Shown here: piece after piece, positions 1-8,158 of the stretch
How positions within the stretch are numbered: position 1 is the first letter of the stretch
Layout of the letters: each line of letters starts with the position of its first letter
Assembly: GCF_003033925.1 (NCBI RefSeq)
Contig: NZ_CP028365.1
Location: forward strand, 2,542,001 to 2,606,000
Direction: 5' to 3'
Length of the DNA: 64,000 nucleotides
Source of the DNA: Tannerella serpentiformis
GTDB lineage: Bacteria; Bacteroidota; Bacteroidia; Bacteroidales; Tannerellaceae
The notes under the pieces: generated by a model
What the model was told of the DNA's origin: nothing
Databases searched by the model: none
Seen by the model: only the letters and a program-made list of their open reading frames with translations
Position numbers and translations under genes: made by a program

Positions 1-724
1 GGATGGAGTTTGACGCGGGCGTGATGTACGAGTTGCCGCGTATGCCAAAGAAGTTGGCTGGGCCGCATTCGTCGATGTACTTCTTCTCTTTCGGGTCGAG
101 GTAGAGCACGGCGGCGTAGCCTGCTTCGCGTGCTTTGGAACCGGCTGCGAGGCTGGCTGCATAGTTACCGCCGACCTTCACCATACCAGTGCCATGAGGT
201 GCGGCGCGATCGTAGCCTCGCATGATGCAGACCTTCGAGGGGCGGAAACCGGTCTTGAAATACGGTCCCACGGGCGTAACGAAGATGACGAAGAGGTACT
301 CCGTAGCGGGTTTGACGCCTACCTGCGCACCGGTACCGATGAGCAGCGGGCGGATGTAAAGCGACGATCCGCTGCCATAAGGCGGCACGAAGCGCTTGTT
401 AAGCAATACGACGCGGCGCACGGCCTCTTCAAACTTCTCCACCGGCAGCTCGGCCATCATAATGGCGCGGCTGGAGGCCTGGAGGCGCTTAGCGTTCTCG
501 TCCATGCGAAAGACACGGATGCGTCCGTCCTTGCCCATAAAGGCCTTCAGGCCCTCGAAGGCCTCCTGGCCATAGTGCAAGCAGGTGGAAGCCATGTGAA
601 TGTCGATGTTTTCCGAAGAGGAAACCTCGAGTTCACCCCATGCGCCATCGCGGTAATAACATCTCACATTGTAATCCGTCTTCATGTAACCAAACGGAAT
701 CTCAGACCAATTGATTTCTTTCAT
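1..724 (-). CDS. ilvE: Branched-chain amino acid aminotransferase (5' part)
   Basis: Cytoplasmic PLP enzyme that moves the amino group between branched-chain amino acids and 2-oxoglutarate. The gene runs off the left edge, so about 241 N-terminal codons are visible of an expected 340. Reading from 724 gives MKEINWSEIPFGYMKTDYNV, then CLHYGQEAFEGLKAF (about 48-62), RPLLIGTGAQVGV (about 125-137) and MVKVGGNYAAS, where Lys183 matches the PLP-binding lysine of fold-type IV BCATs. These are standard class IV aminotransferase signatures. It is divergent from the ADP-ribosylglycohydrolase gene, with a tandem array between them. A TACATTTG -7 box lies 54 bp upstream of the start codon. Family assignment is secure; the C-terminus cannot be judged. 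Confidence 0.93.
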   Translation of the reverse strand, partial: MKEINWSEIPFGYMKTDYNVRCYYRDGAWGELEVSSSENIDIHMASTCLHYGQEAFEGLKAFMGKDGRIRVFRMDENAKRLQASSRAIMMAELPVEKFEEAVRRVVLLNKRFVPPYGSGSSLYIRPLLIGTGAQVGVKPATEYLFVIFVTPVGPYFKTGFRPSKVCIMRGYDRAAPHGTGMVKVGGNYAASLAAGSKAREAGYAAVLYLDPKEKKYIDECGPANFFGIRGNSYITPASNSI

Positions 725-777
725 GGTTGCGTCTTGTTTTTGATGTGTTGTATTAATGTTTGGAAAATAACTACGCG

Positions 778-785
778 CAAATGTA
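778..785 (-). promoter_or_regulatory. -7 promoter box of ilvE
   Basis: On the minus strand this reads TACATTTG, a perfect match to the Bacteroidetes -7 consensus TAnnTTTG. The ilvE start codon is 54 bp downstream, leaving an A/T-rich leader of about 45 nt. No clear -33 TTG is visible. Confidence 0.6.
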
Positions 786-840
786 ACGTCCCGGATGAGA
801 TATGAAAGCATTCGGCTCTTTTTTTCTGCTAAAGTATTTC

Positions 841-1480
841 GTCAAGCGACTTTTTAGCGTCGCTGCGTGCCAGCGGGCCCGTCAAGCGACTTTTTAGCGT
901 CGCTGCGTGCCAGCGGGCCCGTCAAGCGACTTTTTGGCGTCGCTGCGTGCCAGCGAGTCCGTCAAGCGACTTTTTGGCGTCGCTGCGTGCCAGCGGCTCC
1001 GTCAAGCGACTTTTTGGCGTCGCTGCGTGCCAGCGGCCCCGTCAAGCGACTTTTTGGCGTCGCTGGGTGCCAGCGAGTCCGTCAAGCGACTTTTTGGCGT
1101 CGCTGCGTGCCAGCGGCGCCGTCAAGCGACTTTTTGGCGTCGCTATGTGCCAGCGAGTCCGTCAAGCGACTTTTTGGTGTCGCTGCGTGCCAGCGGCTCC
1201 GTCATGCGACATTTTGGCGTCGCTGGGTGCCAGCGAGCCCGTCATGCGACATTTTGAGGCGCCTGCGTGCCAGTGGCTCCGTCATACGACATTTTGAGGC
1301 GCCTGCGTGCCAGCGACGCCGTCATGCGACATTTTGGGGAGCCTGCGTGCCAGCGGCACCGTCATGCGACATTTTGGGGCGCCTGTGTGCCAGCGGCGCC
1401 GTCATGCGACATTTTGAGGCGCCTGCGTGCCAGCGGCTCCGTCATGCGACATTTTGAGGAGCACTTTTGATCCAGCGAGT
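841..1480. repeat. 40-bp tandem dyad array, about 16 copies
   Basis: Sixteen head-to-tail 40-bp units between two divergent promoters. Each early unit holds the dyad AGCGAC-N8-GTCGCT and a second one, CGCTG-N5-CAGCG. From about 1201 the units change to a variant with ATGCGACATTTTG and GGCGCC, so the array has two homogenised halves. Because 40 is not divisible by three, all three plus-strand frames stay open over several copies. These open frames are low-complexity artefacts. The right edge carries ACTTTTGATCCAGCG (1462-1476), which also occurs, inverted, in the array at 62.3-62.6 kb. Confidence 0.9.
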
Positions 1481-1621
1481 CCAGTAAGTGAGTCGCCAGC
1501 GATCGAAAGACGGAGTGCCCCCGCGTCAACTGCCGCGCCACTATATATAAAGGTATAGGCGAACCGCCCCGTTGACCTTCGGCCATTCCTCTTGCGAGGT
1601 GTGCCCCCCGCTTCATTCGGA

Positions 1622-1629
1622 TACTTTTG
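1622..1629 (+). promoter_or_regulatory. -7 promoter box upstream of ADP-ribosylglycohydrolase
   Basis: TACTTTTG matches TAnnTTTG and sits 54 bp before the start at 1683. Upstream, at about 1540-1558, is CTATATATAAAGGTATAG, a short hairpin-forming sequence that recurs almost unchanged at about 46043-46062 upstream of tyrS. Confidence 0.55.
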
Positions 1630-1682
1630 CGGGGCAAAACGGGAGTCCATCTCCTCCATCAAAACAGAAAGGAAAACGAATC

Positions 1683-2468
1683 ATGTTAGGAGCTATCGTA
1701 GGCGACATTGTGGGGTCGCGATTTGAGTTTAATAACACGCACCGGACGGACTTTGAGCTGTTCGCGCCCGAGTGTGGATTTACGGACGACACGGTCTGCA
1801 CGGTGGCCGTGGCCGACGCGTTGCTACGCGGCGTGGATTTCGGGCCGACGCTCCACAGCTGGTGTCGCCGCTACCCGTATCCCACGGGCGGCTACGGCGG
1901 ACGCTTCCGGCAGTGGATAGCCTCGGACGATCCGCAGCCGTACTTCAGTTTCGGCAACGGTGCGGGCATGCGTGTTTCTCCGTGCGGGTGGATCGATGGG
2001 CCGATGGACGATATGCTGGAGGCGGCCCGGCAGTCGGCGGCCTGCACCCACAACCACCCGGAGGGGATCAAGGGTGCTCAGTGCATTGCCGAGTGCATCC
2101 GCACCTTGCGCGACGGTGGCGGACGTGAGGCGGTGCGCGCTGTCGCCACCACGCGCTACGGCTACGATGTCAGCGAGACGTGCGACGAGATCCGCCGGAC
2201 GAATCGTTTCGACGTGACATGTCAGGTCACTGTGCCGCAGTCCATCGTTTGCTTCTTGGAGAGCACCGATTTCGAGCAGGCCGTGCGCCTGGCCATCTCC
2301 ATCGGCGGCGACAGCGACACGATCGCGGCCATGACGGGCAGCCTGGCCGAGGCCTTCTACGGCATCCCCGACGCCATCGCTCGGCAGGCCCTGGCGTGCC
2401 TGACGCAGGAGATGCGTGACGTGGTCATACCGTTCATTGCCCAGCGCCCCATTCAGCTGATCCGGTGA
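1683..2468 (+). CDS. ADP-ribosylglycohydrolase family protein
   Basis: A 261-aa all-alpha hydrolase of the ADP-ribosylglycohydrolase (DraG/ARH) family. Members remove ADP-ribose from proteins or small molecules using a binuclear Mg centre. Visible motifs are GDIVGSRFEF near the N-terminus, GFTDDT (about 32-37), NHPEGIKGA in the middle and GGDSDTIAAMTG (about 208-219); the Asp-rich loops are the metal ligands. The start at 1683 is chosen because MLGAIVGDIVGS is the usual N-terminus and AGGAAAA lies just upstream; the frame is open further upstream without homology-like sequence. It precedes rfbC by 45 bp, so the two are probably co-transcribed. The substrate cannot be read from sequence. Confidence 0.88.
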   Translation: MLGAIVGDIVGSRFEFNNTHRTDFELFAPECGFTDDTVCTVAVADALLRGVDFGPTLHSWCRRYPYPTGGYGGRFRQWIASDDPQPYFSFGNGAGMRVSPCGWIDGPMDDMLEAARQSAACTHNHPEGIKGAQCIAECIRTLRDGGGREAVRAVATTRYGYDVSETCDEIRRTNRFDVTCQVTVPQSIVCFLESTDFEQAVRLAISIGGDSDTIAAMTGSLAEAFYGIPDAIARQALACLTQEMRDVVIPFIAQRPIQLIR

Positions 2469-2513
2469 ACCCCGCTTTCTTTGCCCCCCAAATCATCGAA
2501 TCTTATCGAATCA

Positions 2514-3059
2514 ATGGACTATATCGAGACGCATATCCCCGGTGTGTGGATCCTGGAGCCGAAGGTGTTTCACGACGCGCGAGGGTATTTTATGGAAGCA
2601 TACAAGCAGCCGGATTTTGAGGCTCACATCGGGCCGACACGCTTCATTCAGGACAACGAATCGTGCTCCTCGCGCGGCGTACTGCGCGGCATGCACTATC
2701 AATTGGCACCCTACACACAGGCTAAGCTGGTGCGCGTGATCGTCGGCACGGTGGTGGACGTGGCCGTAGATATCCGCCGCGGATCACCCACGTTCGGGCA
2801 ATACGTGATGGTCGAGTTATCGGCCGACAACCATCGCCAGTTCTACATCCCGCGCGGCTTTGCGCATGGCTTCTACGTCAAGAGCGAGACAGCCATCTTC
2901 ACCTATAAAGTCGACAGCCCCTACATGCCCAGCCATGAGCGCGGCTTCCGCTTCGACGACCCCGACGTGGGCATTGATTGGTGCATCGACGAGGCGACAT
3001 CCATCCTCACGTCCGAGAAAGACCGCGTGCTGCCCCAGCTCCGCGACGCAGAGCTATAA
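2514..3059 (+). CDS. rfbC: dTDP-4-dehydrorhamnose 3,5-epimerase
   Basis: A 181-aa cupin-fold epimerase of the dTDP-L-rhamnose pathway, which supplies rhamnose for surface polysaccharide. Visible signatures are FHDARGYFMEAY (19-30), QDNESCSSRGVLRGMHYQ with catalytic His61, PRGFAHGFYV and YKVDSPYMP. The start at MDYIETHIPGVWILEP matches the usual RmlC N-terminus; an upstream ATG at 2481 would add 11 unrelated residues. It is followed by a 174-bp gap holding a hairpin element and a heptad tract, then rfbB. RfbA and RfbD of the same pathway are not in the window. Confidence 0.95.
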   Translation: MDYIETHIPGVWILEPKVFHDARGYFMEAYKQPDFEAHIGPTRFIQDNESCSSRGVLRGMHYQLAPYTQAKLVRVIVGTVVDVAVDIRRGSPTFGQYVMVELSADNHRQFYIPRGFAHGFYVKSETAIFTYKVDSPYMPSHERGFRFDDPDVGIDWCIDEATSILTSEKDRVLPQLRDAEL

Positions 3060-3071
3060 CTCCCCCCAGAG

Positions 3072-3157
3072 ATGTACCCGGCCAACTTCCCCGGCCTCGG
3101 CAGAGGCCTTGATTTTCTTTTGCTTCTTTTTTTCTTGCATTAAGGCAAGAAAAGAAG
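3072..3157 (+). repeat. Dispersed modular hairpin element, copy 1
   Basis: Order of parts: GTACCCGGCCAACTTCCCC, hairpin GGCCTC-N4-GAGGCC, then CCTTGATTTTCTTTTGCTTC, then hairpin TTCTTGC-N6-GCAAGAA followed by AAGAAG. The same order recurs at 22.93, 23.10, 29.81 and (inverted) 24.68, 25.05, 25.43 and 51.29 kb. It lies between rfbC and rfbB and could act as a transcript-end hairpin. Confidence 0.75.
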
Positions 3158-3180
3158 ATAGAAGTCCGCTGCCTTTCACC

Positions 3181-3229
3181 CTCTACCCTCTACCCTCTAC
3201 CCTCTACCCTCTACCTTCTACCCTCTAAC
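3181..3229 (+). repeat. Heptanucleotide tract (CTCTACC)7 before rfbB
   Basis: Seven uninterrupted 7-bp units: five CTCTACC, then TTCTACC and CTCTAAC. The tract ends 4 bp before the rfbB ATG at 3234, so it occupies the whole expected ribosome-loading region. A tract of the same heptamer enters the tyrS -7 box at 46.07 kb. Confidence 0.9.
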
Positions 3230-3233
3230 TATT

Positions 3234-4385
3234 ATGCATACCTATTTAATCACCGGCGGAGCCGGATTCATTGGCGCCAACTTCGTGAAGCATATGTTGG
3301 TCACCCACGCGGACGCACAGCTGATCGTCCTCGACCTACTCACCTATGCCGGCAACGTGCACACGATCGAAAGCGATATCGACGGAGTGCGTTGCCATTT
3401 CGTCAAAGGCGACATCGGCGATCGCGCGCTTGTGGAAAGCCTCTTTGAGAAGTACCCCATCGACTGCGTTGTCAACTTCGCCGCCGAGAGCCACGTCGAC
3501 CGTAGCATCGAAGACCCGCAACTCTTCCTCATGACCAACATCCTCGGCACACAGAACCTCCTCAACGCCGCCCGCAAGGCGTGGACCACCGGACGCGATG
3601 CGACGGGTTACCCGACGTGGCGCCCCGGCGTACGCTTCCATCAAGTCTCTACCGACGAGGTCTACGGGAGCCTCGGCCCCGACGGCTTCTTCACCGAGAC
3701 GACTCCGCTGGCCCCGCACAGCCCTTACAGCGCCTCCAAGACAAGCGCCGACCTAGTGGCGATGGCTTACCACGACACCTACCGCATGCCCGTCAGCATC
3801 ACCCGCTGCTCGAACAACTACGGGCCGTATCACTTCCCCGAAAAGCTGATCCCGCTCATCATAAACAACATCCTCGAGGGTAAGCAGCTGCCCGTCTACG
3901 GCGACGGGTCGAACGTTCGTGACTGGCTCTACGTCGAGGATCATTGCAAGGCCATCGACGCCGTCGTCCACCGCGGTCGCGCGGGTGAGGTCTACAATGT
4001 GGGCGGACACAACGAGCGCAAGAACATCGACATCGTGCGCACGATCATCCACACCGTCCGCCAACTGATGACCGAGCAACCCGCTTACCGCGACGCTCTC
4101 CGCAAACGCATCGCCGGCCCGGACGGACTGCCCACCGTCGACTGGATCGACGACAGCCTGATCACCTTCGTCACCGACCGACTCGGCCACGATCAGCGCT
4201 ACGCCATCGATCCGACGAAGATCTCCACCGAGCTGGGTTGGCAGCCGGAGACGGACTTCGAGACGGGCATCGTCAAGACGGTGCGCTGGAACCTCGAGCA
4301 CCAAGACTGGATCCGTGAAGTCATCAGCGGCGATTACGTGGGGTATTACGAACGCATGTATGCCGGCCGCGAACTGAAGTCATGA
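3234..4385 (+). CDS. rfbB: dTDP-glucose 4,6-dehydratase
   Basis: A 383-aa extended short-chain dehydrogenase that makes dTDP-4-keto-6-deoxyglucose, the substrate of the RfbC step encoded just upstream. Motifs: NAD-binding [10 protein letters not shown] (8-17), [10 protein letters not shown], the catalytic YSASK (YxxxK) and [15 protein letters not shown], all typical of RmlB. It is slightly longer than average (350-360 aa), with an insert near 265-300 as seen in other Bacteroidetes RmlB proteins. Its stop overlaps the recR start by 4 bp (ATGA), so translation is coupled. A 7-bp repeat tract abuts its start codon. Confidence 0.96.
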   Translation: MHTYLITGGAGFIGANFVKHMLVTHADAQLIVLDLLTYAGNVHTIESDIDGVRCHFVKGDIGDRALVESLFEKYPIDCVVNFAAESHVDRSIEDPQLFLMTNILGTQNLLNAARKAWTTGRDATGYPTWRPGVRFHQVSTDEVYGSLGPDGFFTETTPLAPHSPYSASKTSADLVAMAYHDTYRMPVSITRCSNNYGPYHFPEKLIPLIINNILEGKQLPVYGDGSNVRDWLYVEDHCKAIDAVVHRGRAGEVYNVGGHNERKNIDIVRTIIHTVRQLMTEQPAYRDALRKRIAGPDGLPTVDWIDDSLITFVTDRLGHDQRYAIDPTKISTELGWQPETDFETGIVKTVRWNLEHQDWIREVISGDYVGYYERMYAGRELKS

Positions 4386-4999
4386 ATCGCGCCTATCCCT
4401 CCACGCTCCTTGAGAATGCCGTCGACGAGCTGTCGGCGCTGCCCGGCGTCGGTCGAAAGACGGCGCTGCGGCTCTCGCTTTACCTGCTCCGTCGCGAGCC
4501 GGAGTACGCCGAGCGACTCGGCACGGCGCTTCAGGCCTTGCGTCGCGACGTGAAGTATTGCCGGACGTGTCACAACATCTGCGACACGGACCTCTGCGAC
4601 ATCTGCGCCGATACGTCGCGCGACCGCTCGACGGTCTGCGTGGTGGAGAACGTGAAGGACGTGATGACGGTCGAGAACACGGCGCAGTTTCGCGGTCTCT
4701 ACCACGTTCTCGGCGGCATCATCTCGCCCATCGACGGTATCGGCCCGGCCGATCTGGAGATCGACAGTTTGGTGAAGCGTGTGGCGGAGGGTGAGGTGCG
4801 CGAGGTGGTGCTGGCGCTCAGCACGACGATGGAGGGCGACACGACGAACTTCTTCATCTACCGCAAGCTCTCGGCCTATCCCGTCCGTGTGACGGTCATC
4901 GCGCGCGGCGTCTCCATCGGCGACGAATTGGAGTACGCCGACGAGGTGACGCTCGGCCGCTCCATCCTCAACCGTGTAGAGTTCAACGATGCGATATGA
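4382..4999 (+). CDS. recR: Recombination mediator protein RecR
   Basis: A 205-aa RecR that works with RecO and RecF to load RecA at gaps. The helix-hairpin-helix [17 protein letters not shown] (about 20-36) is followed by the four-Cys zinc site [16 protein letters not shown] (about 61-76), then the Toprim domain [16 protein letters not shown] and the Walker-B-like end. The length is normal. ATGA overlaps the rfbB stop and the next gene starts 3 bp after this stop, giving a tight rfbB-recR-HAD cluster. Confidence 0.97.
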   Translation: MNRAYPSTLLENAVDELSALPGVGRKTALRLSLYLLRREPEYAERLGTALQALRRDVKYCRTCHNICDTDLCDICADTSRDRSTVCVVENVKDVMTVENTAQFRGLYHVLGGIISPIDGIGPADLEIDSLVKRVAEGEVREVVLALSTTMEGDTTNFFIYRKLSAYPVRVTVIARGVSIGDELEYADEVTLGRSILNRVEFNDAI

Positions 5000-5002
5000 C
5001 CT

Positions 5003-5662
5003 ATGCCCATCCAACTGATCATCCTCGATTTTGACGGCACACTGGCCGACACGCGTGACAACATCGTCCGCACCCTGCAAGCCTCCATGCATCAGCTCGA
5101 TTTGCCCGTAGCCGACGAGGCGGCCTGCGCCAGCACCATCGGCTTAAAGCTCGATGACGCCTGTCGGCATCTCTATCCCGACGGCCCGGCCGACCTCCCC
5201 GACCGCTTCGTGGAGACGTACCGCGAGATCTTCTTCCGCAACAAGGAGTCGCTCGTGCCGGCCCCCTTCCCCCACGTCCTCTCGACACTCCGGCAGCTCC
5301 GGCAGCGGGGTGTGGTGCTGACCATTGCCTCGTCGCGGGGCACGGGGTCGCTGCACGCCTTTATCGACGCAATGGGGCTGAGGGACTGCATCTCGTACGT
5401 GCTTGGTGCCGACAGTGTGGAGCATACCAAGCCCCACCCCGAGCCCGTGCTCCGGACGCTCTGCGAGACGGGCATCGACGCGGCGCACACGCTGGTGGTG
5501 GGCGACATGCCTGTGGATATCCTCATGGGGCGTAACGCCGGTGTCCAGACTTGCGGCGTCACGTACGGCAATGCCACGCGCGACCAGCTGCAAGCCGCCG
5601 GCGCCGACTTCCTGATCGATGACTTTGCCGAGCTGGGCGTCTACGGATCCACACAGGTTTAA
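5003..5662 (+). CDS. HAD-superfamily phosphatase, phosphoglycolate-phosphatase-like
   Basis: A 219-aa HAD hydrolase with cap type C1. Motif I is LDFDGTLADT (8-17), motif II the SS of TIASSRGTGS, motif III KPHPEPVL and motif IV VGDMPVDILMGRNAG. The architecture matches Gph/PgmB-like phosphatases, but the substrate is unclear; a second related protein is encoded at 30015. The gene begins 3 bp after recR and ends in a strong hairpin at 5776. Confidence 0.88.
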   Translation: MPIQLIILDFDGTLADTRDNIVRTLQASMHQLDLPVADEAACASTIGLKLDDACRHLYPDGPADLPDRFVETYREIFFRNKESLVPAPFPHVLSTLRQLRQRGVVLTIASSRGTGSLHAFIDAMGLRDCISYVLGADSVEHTKPHPEPVLRTLCETGIDAAHTLVVGDMPVDILMGRNAGVQTCGVTYGNATRDQLQAAGADFLIDDFAELGVYGSTQV

Positions 5663-5775
5663 TTGCCATTCAAATTCGTCCCCAAGCGGTACGATCATGT
5701 ACTCGGCCATATTCGCCGGCGTCCGCAGACGCCCGTATGGGATAGGCCCTACAGCCTGACGGCCATAAACAAGAA

Positions 5776-5814
5776 CAAGGGCTGCATCATACGCAATCGA
5801 TGATGCAGCCCTTG
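5776..5814. terminator. Bidirectional hairpin between convergent genes
   Basis: A perfect 15-bp stem (5776-5790 with 5800-5814, core GGGCTGCATCAT) around a 9-nt loop. It separates the plus-strand HAD gene from the minus-strand hmu operon end. There is no long T run on either side, so termination is inferred from position and stability. Confidence 0.75.
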
Positions 5815-5843
5815 GTGTATAGTAGCCCCAACGAGGGTCGCGG

Positions 5844-6176
5844 CTATTCCGGCACGTAGATCACTTCGCCGTTCTCCAGCTCGTAGGCTACGCCGACCTT
5901 GCGGCCTTTCTTCCCGGTGGCGTTCTGATTCTCGGAGGGCTTATAGCGGGTGATTGTTTGGCCTTCCTTGGTGATGATCTCCATGTTGTCCTTGCCGGGG
6001 TTCTTAACCATGGTGTAATCCTCTTTGGAGAAGATCTCGGTCATGTTGAACTTCACCACCATGGCCACCATCAGGGCGACAGCGAAGACCATCGCCACGT
6101 CGAAGAGGTTCGTGAGCATGGCCACGGGGTCGTTGTCTTCGGCCGAAGCCGAGAGCAGTCTGCGGCGGCGACTCAT
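5844..6176 (-). CDS. hmuV: DUF2149 protein, last gene of hmu-type operon
   Basis: A 110-aa protein with one N-terminal membrane helix (about 22-42, NLFDVAMVFAVALMVAMVVKF) after a basic MSRRRRLL start, then a soluble tail. It resembles DUF2149, small ExbD-like proteins encoded beside ExbB/MotA-type channels and CobN-type genes. It overlaps the upstream channel gene by 4 bp. In the hmuRSTUV order known from Porphyromonas it occupies the hmuV place. The likely role is partner of the proton channel that powers HmuS or HmuR. The symbol rests on gene order. Confidence 0.75.
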   Translation of the reverse strand: MSRRRRLLSASAEDNDPVAMLTNLFDVAMVFAVALMVAMVVKFNMTEIFSKEDYTMVKNPGKDNMEIITKEGQTITRYKPSENQNATGKKGRKVGVAYELENGEVIYVPE

Positions 6177-6793
6177 GGCTGTGGGGCGTTAGTGGGTTCG
6201 ACAGAGGAGGCCTTGGCGGTCATGCCGGCAATGAACTCTAAGGAGGCGAGGTCGGAGACGAACCAGCGCTGGCGGGCTTGCAGGATGACGTAGCCCACGG
6301 CGCCGGCGAAGAGTCCGACGACGGTCGTGGCGAAGGCGATTTGCATGTTGTAAGCCATCGAGGCGACGTCGCCCGTGGCCAGACCGGCCAGTGCGGGGCC
6401 CATGGGGATGAGTGTGCCCATGAGTCCGAGGATGGGGCCGAACTTGGTGAGCATGCGGCAGCGACTCAGGTCGGCGTCGGCGCGCACTTCGTACTCGGCC
6501 AGGATGCGGTCGACGTGGGTCGAGTCGGGCGTGGCAGCGATGCGGCGCACGGCCTCGGTGAAGTCGCGTTCGGCCGAGGCTTCGATGGTGGGCAGGAGGG
6601 CGTCGAGGCGCGCGCCGTCCCACGTGTCGAGCTGCTTCTTGAGCTGGCCCGCTTGTTTGGTGCGACGCAGGTATTGGTTGAAGAAACCGCCGAGCATGAG
6701 TATGCTGCGGATAAAGAAGTAGAGCAGGCCGACGATGACGGGGACCAGCAGCCCGTTGGAGATCCAAAAGAGGATGTTTGATACGTATTCCAT
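6173..6793 (-). CDS. hmuU: MotA/TolQ/ExbB proton channel family protein
   Basis: A 206-aa inner-membrane protein. Membrane helices are visible at about 8-34, 110-135 and 150-175; the last two carry the small-residue pattern LGLMGTLIPMGPALAGLATGD and FATTVVGLFAGAVGYVIL typical of TolQ/ExbB. Such channels couple proton flow to outer-membrane transport or to a partner enzyme. It overlaps the DUF2149 gene. Its leader holds three copies of a palindromic repeat (6806-6948) and then a 42-bp array, which separate it from hmuT by 672 bp. The symbol is assigned from operon order. Confidence 0.8.
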   Translation of the reverse strand: MEYVSNILFWISNGLLVPVIVGLLYFFIRSILMLGGFFNQYLRRTKQAGQLKKQLDTWDGARLDALLPTIEASAERDFTEAVRRIAATPDSTHVDRILAEYEVRADADLSRCRMLTKFGPILGLMGTLIPMGPALAGLATGDVASMAYNMQIAFATTVVGLFAGAVGYVILQARQRWFVSDLASLEFIAGMTAKASSVEPTNAPQP

Positions 6794-6805
6794 TGTTGTT
6801 TAATG

Positions 6806-6948
6806 TAGGGGCGTATTGCATACGCCCTTGGGTAGTTATGCGCCTTGCGGCCGGGTAGTAGGGGCGTATTGCATACGCCCTTGGGTAGTTATGCGCCTTG
6901 CGGCGCGGGTAGTAGGGGCGTATTGCATACGCCCTTGGGTAGTTATAA
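6806..6948. repeat. Three copies of GGGCGTAT..ATACGCCC repeat in hmuU leader
   Basis: Units of 53-54 bp centred at 6818, 6871 and 6925. Each has the dyad GGGCGTATTGCATACGCCC followed by TTGGGTAGTTATGCGCC. On the minus strand this gives TAACTACCC just before each dyad, a leader motif also seen upstream of hmuS. The dyad is the most common dispersed repeat of the window. Confidence 0.9.
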
Positions 6949-6955
6949 CGACAAA

Positions 6956-7405
6956 ACCACTGTGCAGGCCTTGCATGGTCGCTTCACACACTGTGACACC
7001 ACTGTGCAGGTCTTGCACGGTCGCTTCACACACTGTAAAACCACTGTGCAGGTCTTGCATGGCCTTTTTACACACTGTGACACCACTGTGCAGGTCTTGC
7101 ACGGTCGCTTCACACACTGTAAAACCACTGTGCAGGTCTTGCATGGTCGTTTTACACACTGTGAAATCGTCATGCAGGCCTTGCATGGTCGTTTCACACA
7201 CTGTGCCGCCGTCATGCAGGCCTTGCACAGTCGTTTCACACACTGTGCCGCCATCCGCAGGTCTTGCATGGTCGTTTTACACACTGTGAAATCGTCACGC
7301 AGGTCTTGCATGGTCGTTTTACACACTGTGAAATCGTCATGCAGGCCTTGCACGGTCATTTCACACACTTTGCCGCCGTCACGCAGGCCTTGCATGGCCA
7401 TAGTT
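6956..7405. repeat. 42-bp tandem array with two dyads per unit, about 11 copies
   Basis: Unit starts at 6956, 6998, 7040, 7082, 7124, 7166, 7208, 7250, 7291, 7333 and 7375; one unit is 41 bp. Each unit has the dyad GTGCA-N5-TGCAC and, 21 bp away, TCACA-N3-TGTGA. Units drift from ACCACTG to ATCGTCA and GCCGTCA types, mostly in blocks. The array lies inside the hmu operon between hmuT and hmuU. Both strands stay open as 14-residue peptide repeats because 42 is a multiple of three; I do not consider these coding. Confidence 0.9.
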
Positions 7406-7465
7406 ACACCGGTGGAGGTAGAGGCGCCCCTCGTGGGAGCCTTGCCCCGACTATCCATCCGAAGG

Positions 7466-8158
7466 CTATGATTTCTTCTGAAGCCTCCGCCGCACCGCAG
7501 TGAGCAACCATCCGACGAGCGTGAGCCCAAGGAGCAGCCCGAGGGTGCCGAGGCAACCGAGCCAGTCGACGGGGGCGCTGTGCGAGATGACGGTGTTGGA
7601 GGGGTGGAAGACGGCGCTGCAGACGGTCAGCAGGAAGAGCAACAGGGTGAGCAGCATGATCAGCTCGATCAGCAGATCCTTGCCGCCGATGAGGCTGCGA
7701 GCAAAGAGCGACGCGGCCACGAACACGACAACCACTCCTGCGGCCAGTCCCCACGTGACGGTCGTGAAGGCGACGCCGGGCAGGGAGAAGAGCAGGTTGA
7801 TGTGGAGGTAGAAAAGCGCGGGGAAGATGAGCAGCGAGGGCATATGGCGCACCAGGGTGGTGTACCACGCGAAGCGCTGCTCGGGCTCGCGGTCGCGCAG
7901 GCGGGCTAGGCAGAAGTAGACGGTCAGCAGGCTGTCGACCATCACCACGAGGGAGATGTCGAAGAGGGCCGAACGCTCCGACAGCATGCGCTGCACCTGC
8001 AGCTTGTTCAGCTCGACGACGTACGAGTGGGAGAGCACCACGAACACGCCGAGTAGCACGCTGAACGCGATGCGATAGCGCCGGTCGGGCAGCAGGGTGG
8101 TCATGAAGAGGCTCTTCACCACAGCGAAGAAGGCGAGCAGGAGGAAGATGTTGTCCAT
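7466..8158 (-). CDS. hmuT: Polytopic membrane protein of hmu-type operon
   Basis: A 230-aa protein with about six membrane helices (for example 3-20, 30-48, 70-90, 105-130, 135-160, 165-185, 200-220). It has no enzymatic motif I recognise. It occupies the hmuT place between the CobN-type gene and the ExbB-type gene. The start at 8158 (MDNIFLLLAFFAVVKSLFM) is preceded without a gap by five heptads of the form TTNNNTT, which fixes the start well. Its role in haem or metallo-tetrapyrrole handling is inferred from context only. Confidence 0.7.
   Translation of the reverse strand: MDNIFLLLAFFAVVKSLFMTTLLPDRRYRIAFSVLLGVFVVLSHSYVVELNKLQVQRMLSERSALFDISLVVMVDSLLTVYFCLARLRDREPEQRFAWYTTLVRHMPSLLIFPALFYLHINLLFSLPGVAFTTVTWGLAAGVVVVFVAASLFARSLIGGKDLLIELIMLLTLLLFLLTVCSAVFHPSNTVISHSAPVDWLGCLGTLGLLLGLTLVGWLLTAVRRRLQKKS

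Noticed and set aside
867-1457. 196-aa plus-strand ORF and two overlapping 116-aa ORFs
   Set aside because: They are the three frames of a 40-bp tandem repeat; all repeat the same short peptide and lack a promoter or family resemblance.
1683-4385. Complete dTDP-rhamnose operon
   Set aside because: Only rfbC and rfbB are present; rfbA and rfbD are not in the window.
6836-7530. Several 130-210-aa ORFs on both strands with 14-residue repeats
   Set aside because: Translations of the 42-bp array; both strands are open because 42 is a multiple of three and the unit has no stop. No start context or signal.
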